Source: Pipra filicauda (lineage: Eukaryota; Chordata; Aves; Passeriformes; Pipridae). Taken from it: a stretch of 64,000 bases of DNA. Position numbers and translations under genes: made by a program. The stretch spans positions 2,790,001 to 2,854,000 of the forward strand of contig NW_024104376.1 of NCBI RefSeq assembly GCF_003945595.2. The letters run 5' to 3'. Under the pieces are notes generated by a model that was not told the DNA's origin, searched no databases, and saw only the letters and a list, made by a program, of their open reading frames with translations. Positions 33,004 through 44,800 of the stretch are shown one piece after another (the stretch's first letter is position 1; every line of letters begins with the position of its first letter).

Positions 33004-36000
33004 AGACTTCTCTAGGAACAGCTCTTCTGTATTTATTATTCCTCTTGAATTTCAATGCCCCTCAAAGATTAAGGAACCTCAGGTTTTATTTTACTTTTCT
33101 GGGAGTTTTAGTAAGTTGTGATAACATCCTGGGAACATGACAAGTGTGAAAAAGACTGTGTTCTTTATTGTACCGATCACATCCCTTGCATGTTAAAGGA
33201 GAATATTTTCTGTTTCTCAGACTTCAGTATGTGCTGATGCAATATTTGCGTCAGCAGCTATCTGCAATTCCCTGGGAAAGGAAGAAACTGTGAGAAAGAA
33301 TTCTTAGGTTGTTTGTTCTTAATGTTGAATTTTGCCAGTGTTGGTATGAATTCTCTTGTGAAATACAAATTTATCAATACAGAAAGATGAAGTAGACTGA
33401 GTAATGTCATTAGGTCTAGGACTGTCAAAGGTTAGTGAGGTTAACTGCTGGCTTCTCCAGATAGTGTCCCCCAAATTCCTCTTGAGCTCATCCTGCAGTA
33501 ATTGATTCCTCCTTCTATGCATTTGATGCGTTTCCCCTAAATGCAAAGAAAACCCCCAAACACCTAGTGTTAAGGAAACCTCCTTTTCTGACCATTCAGG
33601 AAGCCCTCTGGCACACTCCCACCACTGGAGCCTTTCACTGATGGGATTGAAACCCCTTCACAGTGGCAGCTCCAGTGACCTGACGGGTCCTCACTTGACT
33701 CCCTACACACCCACCCAAACAGTCAGACTGGGTTTCCTCACCAGTTCGACCCTGGGTTTCCCACAGCATAATCTCACATGTCTTGTTCCAGAAAGCAATT
33801 TATTCACAGTGCAGTAACACAGAATCAGTTCGAGCTGGTGCCTGCCAGCAGTTCATGGCCTCTTGCCTTGGGCTCCGAGTGCCCAGAGATTAACCTGCAG
33901 CTCACACTACAGCTGCTCACTGAGCTTGTATTCCTCAACACTAGCAGTGTTATTTTCTTCCAACTGACGACCTTTGAAGGTATAGAGTTATTTGTCAAAT
34001 TAAAAGGCTGCTGCTAGGTTAGGAACAGATCTTGCTCTACCTTAATATTGATCAAGGTTATGCTCTTCCTTTCCACCAACTGCAGTGAAGAGACACAGTC
34101 TGTGGGCTTCTGACTGCTTTACTCCTTTATTGCTCTAGTACTATGCCAGAGATGAAAAAAAATGTATGTGTTCTTCATGTTCTTTATTCTCTTCCATGCT
34201 CAAACTTTCAACTCAATTTTCATGTCTGTAAAGAATTTCTCCCATTTTTCCCTGCTTTCTGGAACTCTGTATAAAAATATATGGTCTGACCTGTGCATTA
34301 AGACAAGCCAGATAAAGAAAATGGCCTCTCTAAACTGCTCATCTATGTATAGTACATGTAGACTGAAGGTGGAGTGCTTTCGACTCGTTTTGGTGTCTCT
34401 TCAGTTTAATCTACCAGGGACAGATTTCACTTGTTAAACCAAAACTGGATGACATCACATGACACTTCCACACTAAAACTGCAGCTCAGTTTACCAGCAT
34501 TCAAAAGCCCTGTCCCTCTGAGAGCAGGAAATAAAGTGTCACAGGAACAATTTTTTGGAAGCAAAGCATTCTTTGTTTGTCAAAAGGTACGTCATACAGA
34601 GCACAATGAGCAAAAGCAGCAAAGACTTGTCTGATGATGAATCTTTCTTCCAAATTGAAGTTTTTCTCTCAGATAGTGGACTATCTCCTTAAAAGCATGT
34701 AATGCTCAGGATCAGACAACTGCCTTGAAATTGCCTAGTCCCTCTCTGACATCTGCTTGACTTGACTGAAAACCGTGTAAGCCGAAGATTACATCTACAC
34801 TGCTAAGTGCATATCTTCATGGGAGTAAATCCTGGTTTCCAGGCTGGATGGTGTGAACTGTTTCTGGCTGCCTTGCTGTGAGCTCCTTTAGAAGCAGACT
34901 GGCTGCATTCACCCTACACAGTACTTGCCCTTGGATCTCTTCTATGCCCCTTGTAATGCCTCTGTGATTTTAAAATTTTTGTGTGGGATCTGTTCATTTT
35001 AGTGCTCAAAAACAATGAAAAATGTCTGACTGCTAAAATATTTGCAAGCTTTGCCTAAAGACAAACCCCACTGTAAAGGGAAGCTTTTAAGGTGTTAGTT
35101 CTTCCTTTTTCACTGGTGCTAGATTTTCTTCCCCCCCACACTATTTGGCTTTTCTCCAGAATTACCTGTGTTTACTAGGCTTTTATTTTATCTCCCTCTC
35201 TAAAGCAGAGGAAACCTAGGGAGAAGCAACATAGTAATTCAGGTGTAGGATAGGCTTGATTTTGTGGACACCTTTGTATGACGTAAGACAAAGAAGGCTT
35301 TGTCAGCTTGAATCTGGATTCAACTTAAATATGCTGGCATGGTGCTATGCCTGCCTAACACTCTGTTAGTGCCAAAAGGCATTTCCACACCCAAGCTGTT
35401 GTGTAGAACCATGTGGAATGACTTACCCCTTAGGAATCCACTTGCTCAAAAATTTCTTTACCATTTTGCCTTTTTCAGGTAAGACTTCCTGTTGAGAATG
35501 CAGTGTGTTCTCTTGAACCATTACCACTGGCAAAGATACACAAGAAAGGGACACCTTAGTGTGAGCTCTCAGATTCCAAGTACAGTTTGCATGGAGAGTT
35601 GTACAATATTTATGAAGTCAATGTGTTTGATCTGGAAATCATTGAGAAACAGAAAACACAGAACTCTATCATACCATATTTTTTTCAAAGTCACACTCCC
35701 TAGTGCAAAATATCCCAAAATATGTTTAAAATTCTTGTTATTAGTATTACAAAATGAGAAATGCAGGAAAATAGCAGAGTCTGTTCAAATCACCAGAAAG
35801 CAAGAGCACACTGAATCTTCCTTTGTAAATAAAGAAGTAGTGTGGAATTTTTATTGGTTTCTTGCAAAGGTATCCTGGCAAAGAATTTTATTTTCTTAGC
35901 TGTGATGTAAATCAAGACTAACTTAGTTGTGCCTAACTAAGTCTAAAAAAAGAGATGCCAGCCCTTTTGTACGCTGTAGGGGATCTCAGAAAATGAATGG

Positions 36001-38252
36001 TCTTGGGAAAAATGTCAAGTGTGAAAATTTCCTTGTACAAGTCCCAAGCACTATAAAAAAATGCCACATTCTTCTTGCCAGCTCCAGCAGTTCAGAAGCT
36101 TGCAGGAAATGGACAGCCCAAAGTGTATTAGATGGTCTCTACCATTTTAACAGAGGAAGATAAGAGAGCTTTCAGTAAGCCTTGAATTTACTGACCTTCT
36201 CTTCCAATTTGAGCTAATTCATTAGCTTCATAAAAGCCTTTCACCACTTTCTCAATAATTATTTTGTTCCACATAGCTGAGTTCTGAATTATTATTCAGC
36301 TCTCTGAAGAGAAGAGAGTGTTATAAACACTCTAATGTATGGAGTTGAAAATCACTTCTCCTGATGACTGCAATAGATCTGTGGGGAATTTTCTGTGATT
36401 CCTTTCTAGATCCTTTTATAGGACCTTTCCATGCTTTTATCTTCCCAAGTGTTCAATGAGGTAAGATTATTACAGCACCAGAATAGGTGGCCACTGCTGT
36501 ACCATAGCTGCAGGTCTCCTTTTTGTCTTCAAGAAGTGGTATGCCAAATATTATGTACATAGGGTTTTTTCTTTCCCTGAAGGCAACTTAGTGATACCCT
36601 GAGGATCCCCGGCTTACCTTTATCCACAAAATAGGATCTATGATGACTGATATTTTCATACTCATGCACTTCTAAGCTTTCTTGAATGACCACTTGTACC
36701 GGAAGGTGACATATTTCAATCGGAGGTTGTGGAGTTCCCCATCTTTCTAATTACAAATATGCATTCCAGTCACTGGAAGTTAAACCATAGCTATCTTCTT
36801 GTTTGCTACAAAACCACCATATATTATGTCTATGGTATCTAAACTATTTGTTACTAGAATATCATTAAGGCCGCAAAGCTCCAGTGGAATCTGTTCACTT
36901 TAGATACATGAAAAATTAGATCTAAGCTCTGTTACTTGCAGAAGGCTTTTACTGCCTGAGAGAAATAATCCAAGGCAGTAACAGAGCACACTGCCTGATA
37001 AGAAGGTATATGAAACAGATGCAAGAACTAGAGATGCCTTCCTTATCTCCATGCTGCTAGGCTGGAAAAGGGTGCTATGGAGTGATTTGTTGCTGAAATA
37101 AGCAAGTTTTTAGGTGCAAATGAAAAGCTTGACAGAAGAATCCTACATTTGCCTAAACTCCATGGGTCTGCTCTAGCTTCAGCCTGGTCTGCTGTCTAAT
37201 GGCTATTCCTTATCCAGTTTTGGACACTGTTAGATGGCAAATTCCTGGGATAGGTCTAAAACTCTGTCAAGGCTAAAAATAAGCTCATTTTTTCAAACTC
37301 CTATTCCTTCTTTTTCAAATTATGAATGTTTTCAACACTACTGTAAATCTGATTTATTCCAAAAGTGTATATTTGTAGTGGTTACAGTATACCCAAAGTA
37401 ATTCACAAATCCTACTGGAAATTACTGACTCCTTTGGTTTAGAGCACTATTGCCTCAAAATAGAGTAAAAACCTCAGGGTTTGGTCTATGGATCATCACC
37501 TTTCCTTCTGCCTTGAAAAAAATAGTTTCTTGGACATGCATCAGTGAAAGATACTTTTGTGACTATGCCTGATTTTTGATCCTGCTGTGTTTGATCATTT
37601 GTATGTGCATGTGTCTGTGACTGCTTGCATGATTATAATTAATACGACACTGAATGTTAATGTTGTGGCTCGAGTGGAAAGATTGGTATAACCAACACTG
37701 ATCCTAGTGATACAACTCCTGAACTGTGCTGTATTGAGAGGAGTGCATCAGGTGGCTCCTGGCTCACAAGACAAGTATAGACATATTTAAAGCCATATTT
37801 AGCCACAGACATATTTAAAGTCAAGTCTTTTTCAGCCTTCATTGGAGCTGACTGAAGGGAACCACATGAAGGTCGAGTACTGCAATGGTAAGAAAAGGCC
37901 AGAAAAACCCCTGCTCCAGGAATGGTGGCACCCAGTGATATGAAAGCAATAGTGAGAATGGGAGAGGGATCCCTGACAGTGGGTATGAATTCAAAGGCGA
38001 AGAAATTGTTTGACAAATTGAATATGTGGGAGGAAGACAGGAGAAAAACATCAGAAAATGAGAGCAACAGATGTGAGTGTATCCCTGAGGAAAAGCAACA
38101 GGTAGAGATTTTATAGAATATAACACACTGGAAAAGTAGGTTTGGAAATTCTGAGTGAGACAGTTGTGTGCTGTCACTTGTTTCTGTCTATTCAGAAGAC
38201 AGAACTTGGTTGATTTTTTGCAAAGAAAGAAGGTTGCATCAAAAGCTATAAA

Positions 38253-38300
38253 TGTTTCATACTAGACTTTAGTTACCTGTTTCATACTAGATTTTAGTTT
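38253..38300 (+). repeat. Two-copy tandem duplication, 26-bp period
   Basis: TGTTTCATACTAGACTTTAG (from 38253) is repeated with one change from 38279. Simple local duplication. Confidence 0.88.
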
Positions 38301-41300
38301 AAGAAGAAATATTCCCACAAGTTCCTATCTACTTACTGACTTCTTTGGTCAAAGTGATAACAATATTTGACTCTTAAGAAAAAGTGCCAAAGTGACCTGG
38401 AGGAGAGACTATTCTTTCTCTTGATACTGCCCAGAAGCTTCTTGTGTTTGTGTGTGCTGGTAATTTACTGCAATGAGCATTACCACAATTGCTCAGTTGC
38501 CAGCTTTTGATAAAGGAGGGTTGGGAGCTTGTAGGGATGTTTTAAAAGAACAGTTCCTACAGGTAACACTTTTCCATATTTCAAGCTTTTGTGGGATGTC
38601 TGAACTACTTGGCAATGAGCACAATGGATTTGCAATAAAGCATAACTTAAGTCACTTCTTTTTACACAGATATCACTTTTAAGTAATCACATGCCTCTTA
38701 ATTAATTGTACAGTTGTTCTCTAAAAAGAAAACTACCCTATTTGATTTACACCAGTGTCACTTAAACAATACTGATTGGGTTTTATTCCCACTGCATAAT
38801 ATATAGACTGAATGGGGCAAAGCAAAGCAGAGATTTTTATTTTTTCTAATTATGAACCTCCTCTAACAATGTGAGGAGGATCAAAAGGTCACCTTGAATG
38901 TGAATGTTACTGGGTAGGTAGAAAGGACTTGAAAAACAAGTGATAAAGAGGAGAAAAATCATGATGATCTAATCAATATAGTTAATGGAGCATTCAGCAC
39001 ACCCTCCAGGAGGCAGCGGGAGCTCAATCCAGCTCACTAGATAGAATAGATGTCCAAGTGCCAACTTAAGCGACATTTGTCAGCCCCTTAGGGCTTCCTG
39101 AAATAATAAAAAACATGTCAAAGAGCTCTGGACACCTCTGTTAGGCAACAGATCTGGGCCTCATCTGAACTGCTGCAATGCTGTATTGTGAAGAGAACTT
39201 GAATTTTGCTCTTCATCAGTACGTATTTCTTACTATTTGAGATATGCTGTCTTGATCTGTCTTGTCTCCATCTAAGACTCTCAAAGAGGACATGTCTCCC
39301 ATATGTCTCATACCACATCTACCAGCCCCGTGCAGGTACTTCAGGCAACCTAAGCATATCCTATAGCTTTATACCTCTTTGCCTGACCAGCTGAATTGAG
39401 TGTCACTGCAGATGTCCTAATTTCAGCTGTATCTCACCTCAAGTATCTCAGATCCTGGTCACTCCATGGCAGACGGAGGTGCCCAAAGCCATCACTGACA
39501 AATGCCTATTACTGGATTCTTCCTTTCTGATGTAAGGTTTGCACAGGAATGCTGAGGGTGAAGGAAAAGATGATCAGATCAATGTTCCTTGTGACATTCC
39601 TGAAAGAAGGTAAAGCAGTGAGAAGAGCTAATCATCAAAATGGAATCACATTTAATTGTACATCTCCAGAAACTAAGCTATGATTTCTGATTTACTGGGG
39701 TGGCACTTAAACATTACTGACTGGGTTTTATTCCCAGCACATGGATTAAGTACGGAAATATATTTTTTTGAATGCATTATGTATTGTTTTAGGTTTTAAA
39801 AAAATTCTTTTTGTCTTCAAGTAAGTTCATGGTGTTATCATGATGAAATAACACATGTTAAGGCACGGTCCACTCCTATGATGATCATTACCACTGAACA
39901 TGTGAGGCATAACAATATGGGGCCAAGGCCAGGTCTAGATCCTCACTCCACCATGTTGGAAGCTCTCACTGGTGGTTAAAGCTGTAAGGAAAACAAAGAG
40001 AAGAAGTACACAGTAAGACTGCAGATCTGTCTGGGGGCCTTCCTCTTAACTGTGTTGCAAATTTTTTCTATATTGGTGATTTAAAACAGGTCTGTCAAAA
40101 AGAAATCATGCTTTAAAAATGAAGGCAGTTAATAATAGATGAATTACTGGAAGAGTAAAAGTATGGAAGGACAGCGTGCCATTTATGTCCTGCAGCCATT
40201 TAAACAAAAGAAGCACAGTCCTAGACAAACTAGGGGCAGAGAATGTAACAGAAACCATTGCAATTAATACCACATCAGTCTGATGGACAGGAAACATAAG
40301 ACTAGGAAGAAAATGTGACATTTTGAACCACACTGAGAAATCTGGCTTAAACGAAGATGACTTTCTGGACTCCACTGATGTGGAGACACCCCTCTTTGAA
40401 GCTGATTTTTCCATTTGGTGTATTTATAGTTCAATCAAATATTCTTATTGATCCAAGAATGAGGTATTTTCCTTCGGAAAGGGATAATGAATGTCTACAT
40501 GTCCAGTAAACCCTCTAGAGATGTGAGCTGCTGGGATGCTGATTGAGGTTGACACTGTTGGAATGCTGACTGTGTCGCTCTGCCTGGCTGCCCACTGTGC
40601 CATGCCTTTAAAGATCAGGTGGTAGACCAATTAGTTATTTTAATTATGCTTATATTAATTTCAATTACCCTGTCAGATGTCAGAGAAGCTAAGAGAGCTT
40701 CTTACTGTCATTCTAAAAATCAGTACATAAAAGAATTGAAGAATGTCTCATGGAGTGTTTCAGTGTTTCGGAAAGGACACAAAACATCAGTCTTCCTGAT
40801 CCTAGTCAGAGTAGAAATGAGACTTTAATGGAATAAGTCTTTAAAAGACCCTATTTTTCTTGTCTGCAAGGTGATAGTTCTTTTTTCTTCATTTTTATTC
40901 CATTGTAAATAAAATAATTGGAATTGTACACGTGATTTAAGAACTCACATCTCATTTTCAAAAGCTGGCTTTGGCATGCTAGAGTGAATGTAACATTGAC
41001 TTTTAGTGAAACTTTGGGTCCATATGATGCTGTTTTAGATGAGGACATTCATCATCTTTGCAACTCTGGTGTTTTCCTTCGAAGTCCCGACATGGTTGTC
41101 ACATTAAAAGAAACAGAAAAGAAGAACTTCCTGTCCAACTTGTATGGTTTTTTTTTTTTGCTATCCATGTCCCCCCCAGGAGATCAAAGCCTTTTAATGT
41201 CCAAAACAATCTGTTAGTGTCTCCTTAGATGAGACGCTTCGCTTAACAGATTCACTGAAATGACACAGGACATTTGATACCATTTATATAGGGACAAAAT

Positions 41301-41523
41301 GGCAATAGGGAAACCCCTCAATCAGTTTCTCCTATGAGTTATTTCACTGTCGATGAAACTGTCAGCACCTAAAAACGGAGTCACTCAAGCAGTTCATGAA
41401 AAAACACATTTATTCATACAAATTTATGACAATTTATGGGGTTTGTATCGTCAGTGAGAACATTTAACTGCAAAAATTAGACTGAAACCATGTAGCAACA
41501 ACAAAGCCAGGCATAAGCACACA

Positions 41524-41760
41524 CTCTAAGGCAAAGCAACTTACAAAGAATACTAATACCTCTCAACCTAAGCAAAAACTCTAAAGCAAAGTGACTTACA
41601 AAGCACATGCTCTAAAGCAACTTAACTTACAAACTTAAAGCAAAAGCTTAAGTACACACTCTAAAGCAAAAGCAACTTGTAAATAAGTAAGACAATGTAC
41701 AAAGGATAAGTAAAGCAAAAACTTAAGGACACACCCTAAAGCAAAAACAACTTACAAATA
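41524..41760 (+). repeat. Irregular tandem array, ~25-bp core, five copies
   Basis: The core CTCTAAAGCAAA(A)GCAACTT followed by ACAAA recurs at 41524-41548, about 41579-41602, 41610-41633, 41659-41683 and 41734-41760, with spacers of 8 to 55 bases that themselves share AAGTAAAGCAAAAACTTAAG-like words. The array is A-rich and strongly strand-asymmetric (few T-rich copies). It may be an internal repeat of an old antisense LTR (see findings). Confidence 0.8.
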
Positions 41761-41800
41761 AGTAAAAGATTTAAAGTATTATGAAGCAAAATGAAAATGA

Positions 41801-41824
41801 ATATATATAGATATATATATGTAT
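41801..41824. repeat. (TA)n microsatellite, interrupted
   Basis: ATATATATAGATATATATAT followed by GTAT; a short imperfect dinucleotide repeat next to the tandem array. Confidence 0.85.
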
Positions 41825-44800
41825 AAAATGATCGCTCACCCCAAGGCATCCTGAGAGAGTGAAGGGAGAAAAAAATTACCAGAAGAGTTGAAGGAACTTC
41901 TCCCCAATTTTTGCTTGGGTCAAATCCCTTTTTCTATTTTATTTTTCTTTAGGCAGTTTGAGTGGCTATAGTCAATAAATTAATTTTGGGGTGATAGACA
42001 GTTGACAGAAGCCCAAGGATCCCAGCAGGATGGTTGTGAGAAAAGGCAGTGTTATGTTGCTATCACTCCTTTCTTTGTTTAATCCTTTTACCAGTTTCTG
42101 GGAATGTCTCCCTGGGTGTGGGGGTTTTTCCAGGAAACCATCAGGAGCCTTTTTCTACTTCTACGTGGCCTTATCTATCACCTTACAACGGTATTTGGAA
42201 GATTCCCCTGCCTCCCCAGTACTCTGAGTCTGTATTCAGTGTCTTTCCAGTGTGACGCAGTGAGGAAGCCCATGCATTTGGGCTGAAGTTCTCAGCTTCT
42301 CAGTATGTTACTCTGGTTCAGTTTATGTGGTAACATGGATGCTACCAGAAAGTCAGCAGACAAAGTCTGCTTTTCTTTGTAAGAAGGGAGGCAGGTACGA
42401 AACCAAGTTCATTTTGGTCCTGTAAAAAGTCCTCCCAGAATCAAATTCTATCTTCCACTGGTTACTGACATACTTTATCCTTTGTTTTGCATATACTGTT
42501 TATCACTGGAAATCCCACAGTGAATGACATTGCTAATATCCCGTGGATGGAGAAAATCTCACCTACACCTGCTGAATACCATGCCCCTGTAGATGAGGGA
42601 TAGCTAGTTTTCATTCTGTCCTAACTCCTTGGATTCCCATGAGGTTAAGCCAGTAAAACTGTCTGTGATGCTTAGTTAATTAATGGTGATCAAAGCAATT
42701 GAGCTTGCTTTGAGATTCTTAGGTTATATTTTGTGATAAAATTTTGCAGTTTTCTTTGTCCAAACTCTGAAACATAAATCACAGCTTGAACCAAAAAGCA
42801 GTCTGTGATGTTACAAAGGTACAAATTTCTCTCTTCCTCTGTGAAGAGAATAAAAATGGGTAGCAGTTATAATTTTTTTTGCATACAAAGTGTTTGTTTG
42901 TGCTGACACAGATTATTCTTCTCAGTGGGACTAGATAAATAAATTTAAAAAATATAATTTTCTTCCTGGGAAGGTATTCAGTTGCAAAATGCAGTAAATT
43001 AATTCACTTACATGGAGATATTTCATAAGTTGTTGTGAAAGCTAGACCCATAACTTGAAATGATGGGCAGATCCACTAGAGGTTGTGTTGAAGACTGGTC
43101 TGTACCTGAATTTGACTCATAGGTAAGAGGTGTTTTAACTTTCAAATTACTGTTTAAAATACTAAGCAGAAGCTCTTTTGCTCAAGTGCTGATAAACCTC
43201 ACTTATGACAATTTCATTTCAGAAGGTTTCTGTCTTAGAATTCAAAATAACAAGGGCCAAATCCATTAAAAATCCAAGAAGCTGTGGTGCAGAAGCATCT
43301 CCATGATCAGAGCAGCTGGAAAACACCAACTTTCAGGGTCCCATATGGACCTAGAGGAAAGCTGAAGATAATGGCCCTGGGCCCAGGCTGCAGCACACTT
43401 GTACTTGACATAGTCCAACCGTGGGTAAATAAAGTTGCACTAAAATTCAGAATTGTTTTAATTTACACGGGTTTGTCAATAACCACTAGAGACAAAGAAA
43501 ACCCAACAAGTGGAATTGTTGATGTCACACCCCCTTCATGGAAAGCATAAGGAATAGAAAAGCAAGAGGGTCATGTGCCAGTTACATCTCCTGAAAGCCC
43601 CACAGCTCTGGACACTCTTCTGAGTCAGAGATACTGCTGCGTAATTTGTTCTACGTCTGTTGTTAAAATGGGTTTACTGAAATTTTTCATTTATCCACAT
43701 TTATCTCTTTTAAAGCCTGTCCTAAACCTTGCCTGCTTACTGAACTGCTCTGCCAGTAAGGTGGTTTTACTGAGTATGGACAGTGTTTCACTAAATGAAA
43801 TTTGTGAGATTCTAATAAGGAAAGTTTCAGCAGCTTGAGAGTATAAATATTTCAGGATGATCGTGATAATAAGGTGTGACACAAGATATGCTCTAATACA
43901 CTGGGAAATAGTGAGGAACATGTTTATGATTCCAGAAGGTGTTATTGAAGAGGGATCTAGTTCCCATATGTCCTCTCCTTGTCTATGTAGCAGAATTATG
44001 TGAGGATGGATTAATGCCCAGACTGAACTCCTACCAGCATGAGTTGGCTATGGATACTTTCCCTCAAAGCAAGGGCAAATATATTCAGGAGATGGCATCT
44101 CACAGAGAGGCAGGCTGCCATTTGGACCAATATCCTGGGAAATGGGCCAAGGACCACAGCTTGGTCAGAAGAGAGCTGTGGGTTACCAGCAAACCAGACC
44201 ACTGACAGCACCACAGCCTCTGTATACCCTGGAGATCCTGGATAGCTACTTAGCTCTGCAGAGTTTCTGGAGCAAATAACCTTTTTGGAATTGTTGCCTA
44301 ATCCACAGAGCTAAAGCAACATGGAAAAAAAAGAGTAGGCAGAGAGGAGAAGTAAGTGATTTTCAGAGCCCTGCATGGGATACCTTTAGGGATATAATTT
44401 GGATGCTGGGTATAGGTTAGGTTTTGGCAGCTAAGATTTTCAAATAAACAAATTAAAACTACAGCAAAGTGGGCTGAGAGCCATTTTCTTCCTCAAACCT
44501 TACTGTTGCTTTATTTATTTATCCTTCTCTCTCCTTTGCAGCTATCATTGTGTCAGGTTCAAGAGGGCCTGAAAATAAGACAACAGAAAACACTAGTGGC
44601 AGATCCAATCTATGTGGGATTGGCCCTTGGCTACATTACCTCCAAACTGAAATATATAAACAACATATAGATGTTACATGAATGTTCTGACCATAGATAC
44701 CTTCAAGTGCAGTAGCGTAAAACAAAGCTGGAAACCACCATATGGTTACAAACACAGCACCGTTTAAAAAAATCCCTGCATTTTGAAGTGTATTACCATG

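Larger units (their letters stand above)
29251..41211. other. No gene seen; ~12 kb of noncoding DNA
   Basis: No recognisable exon. Points of note listed separately: a strong 63-nt hairpin (32941-33003), a two-copy duplication (38253-38300), and a possible antisense LTR-like, slightly CpG-richer segment at about 33567-34020 (see findings). A pair of similar ~55-bp blocks lies at 38745-38800 and 39688-39745. The longest frame (135 codons at 35492-35899) has no recognisable family features. Confidence 0.55.

Noticed and set aside
33319..33546. Reverse-strand frame with an HKRIHTNTGK stretch resembling a C2H2 zinc-finger linker
   Set aside because: Only a partial linker; the paired cysteines with proper spacing are missing and there is no second finger.
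35492..35899. 135-codon forward frame
   Set aside because: No family motif, no signal peptide or domain, no splice or promoter context, A+T-rich composition as in its surroundings.
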